Shown one piece after another: positions 53,324-61,911 of a stretch of 64,000 nt of DNA. A model generated the notes under the pieces. It ran no database searches. It was not told the origin of the DNA and worked only from the letters and a program-made list of their open reading frames with translations. The stretch is from UBA6926 sp045562535 (GTDB lineage: Bacteria; Chloroflexota; Dehalococcoidia; UBA6926): NCBI GenBank assembly GCA_045562535.1, contig JBJKVP010000006.1, positions 88,981 to 152,980 of the forward strand. Direction: 5' to 3'. Made by a program: the position numbers and the translations under genes. Positions within the stretch are counted from its first letter, which is position 1; each line of letters starts with the position of its first letter.

Positions 53324-53857
53324 ATGGATGGCTTACACGTTATAAAAACATTGATCGTAAGGATGCATGAATCTTTTCTAGATGTTATGGAAAATGTGGA
53401 TCAAGAGGTTGCTGATTGGCTTCCAACTGGAGAAGCTCATCCGATTCGAACGAGCGCTGCTCATATTTTGTGGGTGGAGGATGCCTTCGTTAACGCGGTG
53501 ATAAGGGAATCGACTACAGTATGGGCTGACTTAGGGTTGCAAGAGAAAACAGGGATTCGCCCAGGCCCTATTCCTAATTTGGAATGGGCGCAGACTACCA
53601 AAATCGATATCGAAGAATTAAAGAAAGTATACGTAAATGAGCTTTTTGAAAATACAGAGGCATATATAGGGAATTTGGACCCAAAAGACTTAAATCGAGA
53701 TATTGATATTGAAGGGAAAGGCCGGGCTCTCAAGCGTGTTCTTATTGGAACCAGGGTTTCAGATATATTGCTTACTCTTTCAATTCACAGCGCTAACCAT
53801 ATAGGAGAGATCGCATCTCAAAAAGGGACTCAAGGTCTTCAAGGGTACAGTTTCTAG
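53324..53857 (+). CDS. DinB-family protein, copy 2
   Basis: 177 residues, paralogue of the preceding gene by tandem duplication. His residues occur in AAHILWVED and in HSANHIGEIASQKG. It differs from copy 1 mainly in the middle (SNLHCLWAEDRF versus SAAHILWVEDAF, and a longer loop EGKGRALKRVLIGTRVS). DNA is nearly identical at both ends and divergent in the middle, indicating gene conversion. AGGAGG lies before the ATG, and the spacing of 10 bases implies co-translation. Confidence 0.8.
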   Translation: MDGLHVIKTLIVRMHESFLDVMENVDQEVADWLPTGEAHPIRTSAAHILWVEDAFVNAVIRESTTVWADLGLQEKTGIRPGPIPNLEWAQTTKIDIEELKKVYVNELFENTEAYIGNLDPKDLNRDIDIEGKGRALKRVLIGTRVSDILLTLSIHSANHIGEIASQKGTQGLQGYSF

Positions 53858-53925
53858 ATAAACATTTGGAGATAGGTACGGACACTTATAACTAATATAA
53901 CCCTTATAAAACTGCAGGAGAATGC

Positions 53926-54780
53926 ATGTCAAGATTTGTACCGATTGATCCTATTCTTGAAAAAGGGTACAACGTACGCCTTTTGGCTGACGATTTTGAA
54001 GGCCTCATAAGTACTTGGGCAGCAAGGAGTGAGAAATTTCGAAGTACAGCTAATAGCTCACTTAACTGTCAATACGATGAAGGTGAAAAAAATAAACTAG
54101 ATTTATTTCGTTCTGGTAAGCCCAATGCACCATTATATGTATTTGTGCATGGTGGGTATTGGCAAGGAGGAGATAAGGCTTTTTATAGTTTCATTGCCGA
54201 GCCTTTTGTTAAATCTGGAATTGATGTTGCTATAATCGGTTACCAATTATGCCCTGAATCAAGTATGACAGAGATCGTCAACCAAATTCGAACTGCATTA
54301 ATATGGCTCTGGAAGAATTCTCGCGATTATGCTATTTCAAAGGATCGTATTAATATTTCTGGTCATTCCGCTGGTGGTCATATTACTGGCATGGTATTGG
54401 CTACAGATTGGCAACAAATCTCTTCGGATTTACCGAAAAATCTTGTCAAAACAGGTATTCCAATTAGTGGACTATATCAACTAGAACCACTTAGAAAGAC
54501 TAGCATTGCTGAGGCTCTTGGTTTGGATGACGCTGAAACGATGGCTTTGAGTCCACATTTTTTGGAACCCATAACCACAGCGCCAATTCTGGTAATTCTT
54601 GGCGAAGCCGAAACGCCAGCATTCCATTGGCAAACTGACCAGTTTATTGAGAAATGGAAACTTAACGAAGCACTCGTTGAATATCATTCCGAGCCTGGCG
54701 CTGATCATTTTGAGGTTATAGAGAGATTAGCTAGGGAAGACACTCAAATTTTTGATAGAATAAAAAGATGGATCTTGTAA
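53926..54780 (+). CDS. Alpha/beta hydrolase, kynurenine formamidase-like
   Basis: 284 residues. The signature HGGYW (H75-W79) is the oxyanion motif of arylformamidases and their relatives, and GHSAGGH (146-152) holds the nucleophile Ser148. The acid residue is not assigned with certainty; H261 in the GADHFEV segment is the probable catalytic His. It probably cleaves an N-formyl or other small ester/amide. No tryptophan-catabolism genes are next to it. GCAGGAG precedes the ATG. Confidence 0.8.
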   Translation: MSRFVPIDPILEKGYNVRLLADDFEGLISTWAARSEKFRSTANSSLNCQYDEGEKNKLDLFRSGKPNAPLYVFVHGGYWQGGDKAFYSFIAEPFVKSGIDVAIIGYQLCPESSMTEIVNQIRTALIWLWKNSRDYAISKDRINISGHSAGGHITGMVLATDWQQISSDLPKNLVKTGIPISGLYQLEPLRKTSIAEALGLDDAETMALSPHFLEPITTAPILVILGEAETPAFHWQTDQFIEKWKLNEALVEYHSEPGADHFEVIERLAREDTQIFDRIKRWIL

Positions 54781-54802
54781 TACATAGTGGTAGGAGAGCT
54801 TA

Positions 54803-56335
54803 ATGGTAAAAATTAGGTACTTTTTGGGGATGATGGCTATAGCCTCTTTATTTATTTTTGTAGCGTGTGGAGGCGGAGAAACAAGTTCAAGTGAGACGGA
54901 GACTGTGAAACCTCAAGAAACGACCTCTACGGCATCTACAGAGGCACCTGCTCAAAAGGCAGAGGAGCCTAAGAAAGAAGAACCTAAGCCTGAGCCTAAG
55001 AAAGAAGAACCTAAGCCAGAACCTAAAAAAGAGGAGCCTAAGGCAGAACCTAAAAAAGAAGAGCCTAAGGCAGAACCTAAAAAAGAAGAGCCTAAACCAG
55101 AGCCCAAGGCAGAACCTAAGAAAGAAGAACCTAAACCAGATCCAGCTCAATATGCTGGACCAAATTTGGGCTTAAATACCAACAAGGTGTTCCCAATTCA
55201 TGTACCAGCAGATGCAAGTGCTAAAGCAAGACTGGTTAGCCTCGGTATTAACGTGCCCCAGACAGGCTCACTTGAGGAAGCGAATCATGAGTTTATGGCA
55301 GGATTAAATGTAGACCCAGGTTATAAAGAGCGTTGGGTGGAGCATCAGACCAGTATAAATAGCGTATTGGGAGCCTACCCGAACTTTATGATCATAGCTT
55401 ATGATAAGAGTGGAACAGACGAAGATATTCAAGCAATTGGAAACCGACTTACCGAACTTCAATGGCCTGGTGACACTAATTCTAGTATGTATGTAGAGAA
55501 CTGGACCGTTGATGCTCTGAACCAATACAAAACGTGTCTTACTTCCGGTGACACAGGGGTAAGGAGAACGTCCACAAGCAACCCGCACAGTATGTGCATT
55601 ATGGAATACCAAAAGTTTCGTGCCTATCGGTACGATGCCGGTCTTCCGACAGCAAAAAATCACGCGCAATTAGCTATCCATGATGCCCATGAATATTTCC
55701 ATCATTACCAGAAAGCCCATGCTCTGGAACGAGGGTTAGACCTTGCTTCAGATCCAGACAACCCTGAGACAACGGTACAAGCTCCAAGATGGTGGATAGA
55801 AGGAGCAGCGGTTAGTTTTTCCCATGCATGGTATAAAGCTAACTGGGAGTCTCTATCATTTATGAAAGATCAAACAGTCATGTGGTATGGCCAAGAATAC
55901 GATTTAGCGACTGCTAATATAGGTACTGTAGCCACAGCTCAAGATTTCAAAAACACAAAGAAACTAGTTAGAGGCGAGTTAGAAGGACATGAAATAGGTG
56001 CTGGTTGTACTTCAGACTGGAAACTACAAGAGAGTGAAGAAGACTCTGCAACGGAAACAAGGTGTTTCTCAAGTCTACAGGCTGTTGCTTATATGGCACA
56101 TCTAACCTCATGGAAAACTGTTTGGATTGACATACCCCAAGACTATTACGATCTCGGATTTTGGGGATCTTTTGAAAAGCATATAGGCATGGAAAAACAA
56201 GAATTCTATGACGCGTATAATAACCTCATGACATCTGGAGACGTAAACGATGCACCACCTGAAGGATGGACTGTTCCAGAAGGTGCAATATCAGAATATG
56301 CTGACTTTTTGAAAATAGTACCTGAGTCGGATTGA
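54803..56335 (+). CDS. Surface lipoprotein with repeat stalk and HExxH metalloprotease-like domain (1)
   Basis: 510 residues. A 21-residue signal peptide (basic start, hydrophobic core) ends in FVAC with lipidated C22. A Ser/Thr/Glu region and an EEPKPEPKK-type repeat stalk (about 54-112) follow. The C-terminal domain contains HDAHEYFHHYQK with HExxH at 296-300, and RWWIEGAAVSFSHAW with E333 as a possible third ligand, gluzincin-like. Two more genes with the same N-terminus follow. Taken together these suggest a cell-surface peptidase on a flexible stalk. Substrate unknown; activity unproven. TAGGAGAGC precedes the ATG. Confidence 0.7.
   Translation: MVKIRYFLGMMAIASLFIFVACGGGETSSSETETVKPQETTSTASTEAPAQKAEEPKKEEPKPEPKKEEPKPEPKKEEPKAEPKKEEPKAEPKKEEPKPEPKAEPKKEEPKPDPAQYAGPNLGLNTNKVFPIHVPADASAKARLVSLGINVPQTGSLEEANHEFMAGLNVDPGYKERWVEHQTSINSVLGAYPNFMIIAYDKSGTDEDIQAIGNRLTELQWPGDTNSSMYVENWTVDALNQYKTCLTSGDTGVRRTSTSNPHSMCIMEYQKFRAYRYDAGLPTAKNHAQLAIHDAHEYFHHYQKAHALERGLDLASDPDNPETTVQAPRWWIEGAAVSFSHAWYKANWESLSFMKDQTVMWYGQEYDLATANIGTVATAQDFKNTKKLVRGELEGHEIGAGCTSDWKLQESEEDSATETRCFSSLQAVAYMAHLTSWKTVWIDIPQDYYDLGFWGSFEKHIGMEKQEFYDAYNNLMTSGDVNDAPPEGWTVPEGAISEYADFLKIVPESD
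54818..55140 (+). repeat. Shared lipoprotein-anchor and stalk repeat, copy 1
   Basis: Covers the signal peptide, lipobox and a coding repeat of about 27 bases (EEPKPEPKK unit). About the first 140 bases are nearly identical at DNA level to 56396 and 57929; the stalk length differs between copies. Confidence 0.85.
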
Positions 56336-56380
56336 GAAATATAATTATGGCTTGAGCAGCCGATAGGAGAGTTAAGTTTA

Positions 56381-57892
56381 ATGGTAAAAGCTAAGTACTT
56401 TTTGGGGATGATGGCTATAGCCTCTTTATTTATTTTTGTAGCGTGTGGAGGCGGAGAAACAAGTTCTAGTGAGGCGGAGAGTCCGAAACCTCAGGAAACG
56501 ACCTCTACGGCATCTACAGAGGCACCTGCCCAAAAGGCAGAGGAGCCAAAGAAAGAAGAACCTAAGCCAGAGCCTAAGAAAGAAGAGCCTAAGCCAGAAC
56601 CTAAGAAAGAAGAACCTAAGCCAGAGCCTAAGAAAGAAGAGCCTAAGCCAGAACCTAAGAAAGAAGAACCTAAACCAGAACCGACACCTGCGCCTATTAT
56701 TCTTCCAAGCGCTGACCTTTTTACTAATTTCTCGGCATGTGGTTGGGATTCAAGTTATGCGATTGATAACGGCTCGCTGTTTCTTTCATCGACTGAAACC
56801 CCAGGGAGTAAATCTGTTGGGAATTTAAATCTTGATTTCATACCTTCTATGGTTGGGCAGACACATTCTAATCTTAAAAATCAAACGTTAGGTTTTGCTT
56901 TCCATGACTATACCAGAACAGAAATAGATATAAATAAGTCAATACATATGGTAGCTATACCTGCAGGGAAAACGCCATTTAAGTTGGATTTAAACATAGC
57001 TGTGTCAGGGAAAGGATCAGATGGTAACTCATGTTCGACTACAATAACGGAACAATTTACCCGTAGCGATGATTTTTATCCTAGCGCAGAACTGTCTATA
57101 CCCAGCAACGCTATACCCGATAAAGACAAATATAAGCCATTTTCAATTCCTGCACCTACAGCTCAAGCTTTATTCTTAGCTACATCGCAGAGTAACTACG
57201 ACGATAATTATGGAAAAGTCCGCGTAAATAATACTGAAGGTTACTTTGTAAAGAAGCCCCCGAGCACTCTAAGAGTGGGTCTTTTTGGAGACGTCAAATC
57301 TGATGACTATGAAACAATTCGTGATTATATCGAAGTCCTCGCAGTGGTAGCTCCTGATTTAGACATAGCTTGGGCAAATAATATTTCAGAAGTCACGTTT
57401 CCGATGCATTTGCTTTCATGCACTGAGCTCATAAATGAGACTATCGACCAGTATTGCAATACGTCCGGCCCATCTGGCGGATTTTCGGATCAGTGGGGCT
57501 CGGGTAATCTCGCGACAGGTTGGGGTTTCATTCGTGTATCAGATCAGGCTATGGGATCCAGACATACGTTAACCCATGAGTTGGGACATGCTGTGGGTCT
57601 TTGGCATTCTGGAGTTGGCAGTAGTAGCATGGGGCCACCCAATAACCAGGCTGGTCACTGGGCTGCTCATGATTTAATGGTTGTCGCTTTAGTTAATAAT
57701 TCTGGTGTGGTATCAGGTCAAACCCGTGAAGAAATTAGAGTTGCATTTAATATAGCGAATGATGAATTACAAGGCTTTATTGACAATCCTGCTACATTGT
57801 CAAATGCACCTGATCCTGTTTGGGTTGAGCTTGGAGATAAGCTTAAGGCCCAATTCAATAGCTCATCAATGGGGAAACGGTTAGGAAGATAA
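56381..57892 (+). CDS. Surface lipoprotein with repeat stalk and matrixin-like metalloprotease domain (2)
   Basis: 503 residues with the same 21-residue signal peptide, lipobox (C22) and EEPKPEPKK stalk (about 54-103). The C-terminal domain differs: THELGHAVGLWH gives the complete metzincin zinc motif HExxHxxGxxH (H399, E400, H403, H409), and GSSSMGP places Met417 as the Met-turn, close to the matrixin arrangement. A beta-rich region precedes it (from about 110). The gene lies 45 bases after the first lipoprotein. Extracellular proteolysis is the reasonable inference; no propeptide Cys-switch could be identified. Confidence 0.75.
   Translation: MVKAKYFLGMMAIASLFIFVACGGGETSSSEAESPKPQETTSTASTEAPAQKAEEPKKEEPKPEPKKEEPKPEPKKEEPKPEPKKEEPKPEPKKEEPKPEPTPAPIILPSADLFTNFSACGWDSSYAIDNGSLFLSSTETPGSKSVGNLNLDFIPSMVGQTHSNLKNQTLGFAFHDYTRTEIDINKSIHMVAIPAGKTPFKLDLNIAVSGKGSDGNSCSTTITEQFTRSDDFYPSAELSIPSNAIPDKDKYKPFSIPAPTAQALFLATSQSNYDDNYGKVRVNNTEGYFVKKPPSTLRVGLFGDVKSDDYETIRDYIEVLAVVAPDLDIAWANNISEVTFPMHLLSCTELINETIDQYCNTSGPSGGFSDQWGSGNLATGWGFIRVSDQAMGSRHTLTHELGHAVGLWHSGVGSSSMGPPNNQAGHWAAHDLMVVALVNNSGVVSGQTREEIRVAFNIANDELQGFIDNPATLSNAPDPVWVELGDKLKAQFNSSSMGKRLGR
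56396..56690 (+). repeat. Shared lipoprotein-anchor and stalk repeat, copy 2
   Basis: Same DNA module as 54818-55140 and 57929-58196. Five nearly perfect repeats of the 27-base stalk unit are visible. It ends where the unique C-terminal domain begins. Confidence 0.85.
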
Positions 57893-57913
57893 ATTCAAAG
57901 ATAGGAGAGTTAA

Positions 57914-59335
57914 ATGATAACCTCTAGGTACTTTTTGGGGATGATGGCTATAGCCTCTTTATTTATTTTTGTAGCGTGTGGAGGCGGAGAAACGAGTTCT
58001 AGTGAGACTGAGACTGTGAAACCTCAAGAAACGACCTCTACGGCATCTACAGAGGCACCTGCCCAAAAGGCAGAGGAGCCTAAGAAAGAAGAGCCTAAGG
58101 CAGAACCTAAAAAAGAAGAACCTAAGGCAGAACCTAAGAAAGAAGAACCTAAACCAGAACCTAAGAAAGAAGAGCCTAAACCAGAACCAGAACCGCTTGC
58201 GCCATATGCGGGACTTGCAGTAACTTGTGAGGACAAGACTACTCATACCTATTGCATATCTCCAGACCTAGCGACCCCTCCAGACGGTAAGCCTACCGAT
58301 CCCTGGGGTACTAAACTTGATTATTCACCTGAGATATTCTGTGGTTCTGATGTAAGCGACAGGACTTGTCTTTGGTATGCAAAAAGCGTTGTCGCGACAT
58401 TCCAGGAGTACGGTCTATATGCTCCTACTGAATACTGGGTAGTCGGTGCAGATGTTGAAGCAAATCAAGTAGGTCTTGCCGGAGTTTACTGTGATCGTCG
58501 TGTAGCGAGAGACCAGGTTTGGGGGAAGAATCAAGAGCAATGTCTGGCTGATGAAAATGATCCCAATGGCTATAAAATGGAATTTTACAGGAAACTGAGT
58601 CACGGAGTTATAAACGAGGGTAATAATGGGAACTCTGCAGCTTTGAGCGGTGACGCTCCAAATGGCTATATGAAGTATTACGCATCAGTGTCGCCTGGCT
58701 TCCATTTTCTCGATGTGGGCATTCCTATTGGGCCTGGGACGCGACATGGTGGGATATCAGGAGAAGTTGACCAGAAAATTGTTTTCCATGAGGGCTACCA
58801 TTCCTTCCAAGGAGGCCACATCTTGACTATGGATGACTATAGTACACCAGAAGATGAACGAAGCGCTGTAAGAGGCCCGACCTGGTGGAATGAGGGTTCA
58901 GCTGAGTGGATGGCGTATGTTGGAATGTTCTCAGCGTTGGAAAATCGTAAATTAGACCTTGTAACCACGGAACTGGGTATCGACTCTAAATTTTCTTTCG
59001 AAAAGGAAATGTCGGAAAAGATGAGACAAGGTAAGCTGAATATGGAGCGGAATTGCCCTGGTCAGGGGATCAAAGATCTTAGTTACTCCAATGCATGTTA
59101 CTCAATGGGTAATCCAGTCGTCTATGAACTCGGTGCTTGGGCCGTTGCCTACCTACATGACAAGAAAGGTTCAGCCTTTAGCGCGGAATTTTATGCACAA
59201 CTTGAAGAATTGGGTTGGGAAGGCGCATTTGTGGCGACCTTCGGAATCTCATCTGAAGACTTCTATGTTGAGTTTGATGAATTTCTTAAGCTACCTCTGA
59301 GTGAACAAATGGCTATATTGCCTGATTATGCATAA
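57914..59335 (+). CDS. Surface lipoprotein with repeat stalk and HExxH metalloprotease-like domain (3)
   Basis: 473 residues, same signal peptide and lipobox (C22) and a slightly shorter stalk (about 54-95). The domain holds FHEGYHSF with HExxH at 292-296, then TWWNEGSAEW with E327. This layout, with WW-x-EG-x-A after the HExxH, parallels the first gene, so genes 1 and 3 have related catalytic domains while gene 2 is a metzincin. Several Cys pairs are present in the region from about residue 100. It is 21 bases after gene 2 and 11 bases before the next lipoprotein. Confidence 0.7.
   Translation: MITSRYFLGMMAIASLFIFVACGGGETSSSETETVKPQETTSTASTEAPAQKAEEPKKEEPKAEPKKEEPKAEPKKEEPKPEPKKEEPKPEPEPLAPYAGLAVTCEDKTTHTYCISPDLATPPDGKPTDPWGTKLDYSPEIFCGSDVSDRTCLWYAKSVVATFQEYGLYAPTEYWVVGADVEANQVGLAGVYCDRRVARDQVWGKNQEQCLADENDPNGYKMEFYRKLSHGVINEGNNGNSAALSGDAPNGYMKYYASVSPGFHFLDVGIPIGPGTRHGGISGEVDQKIVFHEGYHSFQGGHILTMDDYSTPEDERSAVRGPTWWNEGSAEWMAYVGMFSALENRKLDLVTTELGIDSKFSFEKEMSEKMRQGKLNMERNCPGQGIKDLSYSNACYSMGNPVVYELGAWAVAYLHDKKGSAFSAEFYAQLEELGWEGAFVATFGISSEDFYVEFDEFLKLPLSEQMAILPDYA
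57929..58196 (+). repeat. Shared lipoprotein-anchor and stalk repeat, copy 3
   Basis: Third copy of the anchor/stalk module, nearly identical to the other two over about 140 bases, then the same repeat unit with fewer copies. Direct repeats this close allow recombination between the genes. Confidence 0.85.
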
Positions 59336-59346
59336 AGGGTGGCTTG

Positions 59347-60696
59347 ATGGAAAGAGAATCGTCGGTCAATAAACTGTATCCTTTTCTTAGTTTTGTTCTA
59401 CTCACGGTTTTTATTGCTTGTTCAAGTCCTGACGTTGCGGATGACGAGAGTTCGCCTACATCAACGATACCAGTAGTAGAAGATAGCGCTAAACAATCTG
59501 ACGGGGAACGATCAAGAAAAGAAACAGATGGTTCATCCGGCGACCGTTCGGGAAGATACCCAGAAGTGAAGCCGGCCAACGAATTTGTACCACAGAAGGT
59601 AATAGACCGATATCCCGTGTGGGCAGAAAACTGTACAGGAAGCGGCCCTGTGATGTTTACTAATTCACCGATGAGAATTGAAGATATCAAAAATCTTACT
59701 CCCTACGGCCAAGTGGTAGGAGGGCATGTTACACCAATAGATCACATGTATTTTGAACCCAAAGACAGATCTTTAGGAAGAGATGTTTATGAGGTGAGAG
59801 CGATTCAAGATGCAATAATCTTTGATCTTTCCTCAAGAGATTTTAATGAAGCCAACGAAACAAAATTACGTGAATTCCGGGTTGATATGGCACATACATG
59901 TACCTTTTCTAGTTATCTTGATCTCCTTACATCTCTGACCCCAGAGCTTGAAAAAGAATGGGCTAAGTCTGAAGGGGGTAGAACAGGTCCTTGGAAAGGA
60001 ATTTCCGTTAAAGCAGGTCAACTAATTGGATATATTGGTGCTCAAACTCTGGACTTTGGGGTTTACGATTACGGGATTGAACTTCCTGGCTTCATTAACC
60101 CTTCTGCTTACGCAATGAGAGAACCTTGGAAAATCCATACAGTAGATCCTTTCCAGTACTTCCCCACAGAAATTCGAGAAGCTTTGCTTAAGAAAATGAT
60201 TAGAGATGCTGAACCACGGGCGGGGAAAATTGATTACGATGTAGACGGTACGATATCCGGCAATTGGTTTCAGCAAGGAACAGATTGGTACAACGGTATT
60301 GATCAGCGTAAATATTGGGACGGGCACTTATCAGTTGCACCCCATGAAATAGATCCTACTTTATGGAGGATTGGGGTGGGCTCCCTGGATACTGAGGATA
60401 ACAACTTTATTATATTCGGTGACCAAACTCCGCTTGAAGTTAATGTTAATTTAGAGCCTGTAACTTATGAACTCCGAAGATATTGGGTTAATATACCAGC
60501 CAAACCTGACAAGCGATGGTGGCAAGAACCTTACGATGAAACAGATGTATATGGGGTATACATTGCTCCAGAAACTGTTGGTTATGTTTTGATCGCATTG
60601 GAAGACGAACGATTACTTCGGGCAGAAGTGTTTTTGGGCAAAGCTAAAGAGGAGATTCTTGGGTTTACTAGCGATGCTCGTTTATACGAAAGATAA
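59347..60696 (+). CDS. Lipoprotein with degenerate M23-like domain
   Basis: 449 residues. The signal peptide ends in TVFIAC (C25), and a low-complexity Ser/Asp/Glu region follows. The central part resembles the duplicated-hybrid-motif fold of M23 peptidases: GGHVTPIDHMYFEP, RVDMAHTCTFSSYLD, then VKAGQLIGYIGAQTLDFGVYD. The last block sits where M23 enzymes read HLHFE, and its metal His are missing, so it is probably not an active peptidase but a binding domain. ATG 59347 is preferred over the TTG one codon earlier. It lies directly downstream of the three stalk lipoproteins and directly upstream of a DAO gene. Confidence 0.65.
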   Translation: MERESSVNKLYPFLSFVLLTVFIACSSPDVADDESSPTSTIPVVEDSAKQSDGERSRKETDGSSGDRSGRYPEVKPANEFVPQKVIDRYPVWAENCTGSGPVMFTNSPMRIEDIKNLTPYGQVVGGHVTPIDHMYFEPKDRSLGRDVYEVRAIQDAIIFDLSSRDFNEANETKLREFRVDMAHTCTFSSYLDLLTSLTPELEKEWAKSEGGRTGPWKGISVKAGQLIGYIGAQTLDFGVYDYGIELPGFINPSAYAMREPWKIHTVDPFQYFPTEIREALLKKMIRDAEPRAGKIDYDVDGTISGNWFQQGTDWYNGIDQRKYWDGHLSVAPHEIDPTLWRIGVGSLDTEDNNFIIFGDQTPLEVNVNLEPVTYELRRYWVNIPAKPDKRWWQEPYDETDVYGVYIAPETVGYVLIALEDERLLRAEVFLGKAKEEILGFTSDARLYER

Positions 60697-61896
60697 ATGG
60701 GAACACAGAAATTGAATGCAGATGTGATCGTTATCGGTGCTGGCATAGTGGGGTGTTCGGCCGCTCTCCATCTTGCGGAGGCAGGTATTTCTACCTTGGT
60801 ATTGGAGAAAGGTGAAATCTCTGGTGAAGCTTCAGGGGTGAACATGGGAGGGCTTGGAGGAGCAGGTTGGGGCAAATCCCCCTCACTCCAAGAACATTTG
60901 ACAATGGGCAGTTTGGATATTTTTAAAAGGCTCCAAAACGAGCTGGGATATGATCTTGAGTTTCGTCAGTCTGGCTCTTTTACGGCCGTCCATAATGAGG
61001 TGCAATACGCCTACGTTAAAGAACAAATACTGGAAGGGCAAAACAACGGGTTCAATCTTGAACTAATGAGTTCATATGAAGCGAGAGCACTAGAACCTGA
61101 GCTGAGTCCAGATATGCTTGGATATGTATATAGTCGTTTCAGAGGACAGGCTGATCCTTTAAAAACTACTCGGGCGTTCGGGCAAGCCGCGATTCAGGCG
61201 GGCGCGACCATAGAAACGGGTACCGAAGTCACGTCGATGAAGCCACAGAACAAGGCGTGGAAATTAGAGACTAACAAGGGTTCCTTCGAGTCTGGATCTG
61301 TTATTTTTGCGGCTGGAGCGTGGAGTAAAGTACTTGGGAAAATGGTTGGGGTAGAAATCCCAATTGAACCAGTGGTTGGTCAGATGTGGTCTACGGAACC
61401 TCTTCCTCCGAGAATTTTTGGAACGATTGGCTCATTTGAATCGCGGTTCCATTGGAGCAAAAATTTATATGCAGACATAGGAGCGCCTCCTGAACTAACC
61501 CATTCAAACGGCCAACGTTTGACAAGACATCTCTACGGCAGGCAAAGGAAAAGCGGTGAAATTATATTCGGTGGTGATAGAAGAAATGTTGGCTTCAACA
61601 AGACCATTGAAAGCTCCGGAATTGACGTCAACAAAGGACATGCCACAGAGATACTACCGCTACTTATTGATCTTCCTATCGTGACTACTTGGGCAGGCCT
61701 CATGCCATTCTCAATGGATGGGCATCCGATCATTGGAAGGGTGCCAAATAATGAAAATTTATTCATCGCAACCGGTTTGGCATCCTCAGGTTTCGGAAGA
61801 GGGCCAGGCGCTGGTATGTTAATAGCAGACCTGGTTGCAAAAGGGATTGCTAATCCTGTTTTACACGAGTCTGATTTGGCCCGATTTGCTGATTGA
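60697..61896 (+). CDS. FAD-dependent oxidoreductase (DAO family, glycine/sarcosine-oxidase-like)
   Basis: 399 residues. The N-terminal dinucleotide motif is DVIVIGAGIVGCSAALHLAE, followed by LVLEKGEISGEASGVN (FAD). The C-terminal NLFIATGLASSGFGRGPGAGMLIADLV is the second FAD-binding block of the DAO family. Substrate (amino acid, sarcosine, or other amine) is unknown. The ATG follows the lipoprotein stop directly (TAAATG), so it is likely translationally coupled. A DAO enzyme among surface lipoproteins is an odd neighbour. Confidence 0.88.
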   Translation: MGTQKLNADVIVIGAGIVGCSAALHLAEAGISTLVLEKGEISGEASGVNMGGLGGAGWGKSPSLQEHLTMGSLDIFKRLQNELGYDLEFRQSGSFTAVHNEVQYAYVKEQILEGQNNGFNLELMSSYEARALEPELSPDMLGYVYSRFRGQADPLKTTRAFGQAAIQAGATIETGTEVTSMKPQNKAWKLETNKGSFESGSVIFAAGAWSKVLGKMVGVEIPIEPVVGQMWSTEPLPPRIFGTIGSFESRFHWSKNLYADIGAPPELTHSNGQRLTRHLYGRQRKSGEIIFGGDRRNVGFNKTIESSGIDVNKGHATEILPLLIDLPIVTTWAGLMPFSMDGHPIIGRVPNNENLFIATGLASSGFGRGPGAGMLIADLVAKGIANPVLHESDLARFAD

Positions 61897-61911
61897 GTTA
61901 CGAAGCGCTAC

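Noticed and set aside
54887..55150. Minus-strand frame rich in Phe, Leu and Arg over the stalk of the first surface lipoprotein (also 57959-58246)
   Set aside because: It is the antisense of the Pro/Lys/Glu repeat, with low complexity and no ribosome-binding site.
56540..56690. Regular 27-base repeats resembling a CRISPR array
   Set aside because: The units are contiguous, in frame, and code for EEPKPEPKK; there are no unique spacers.
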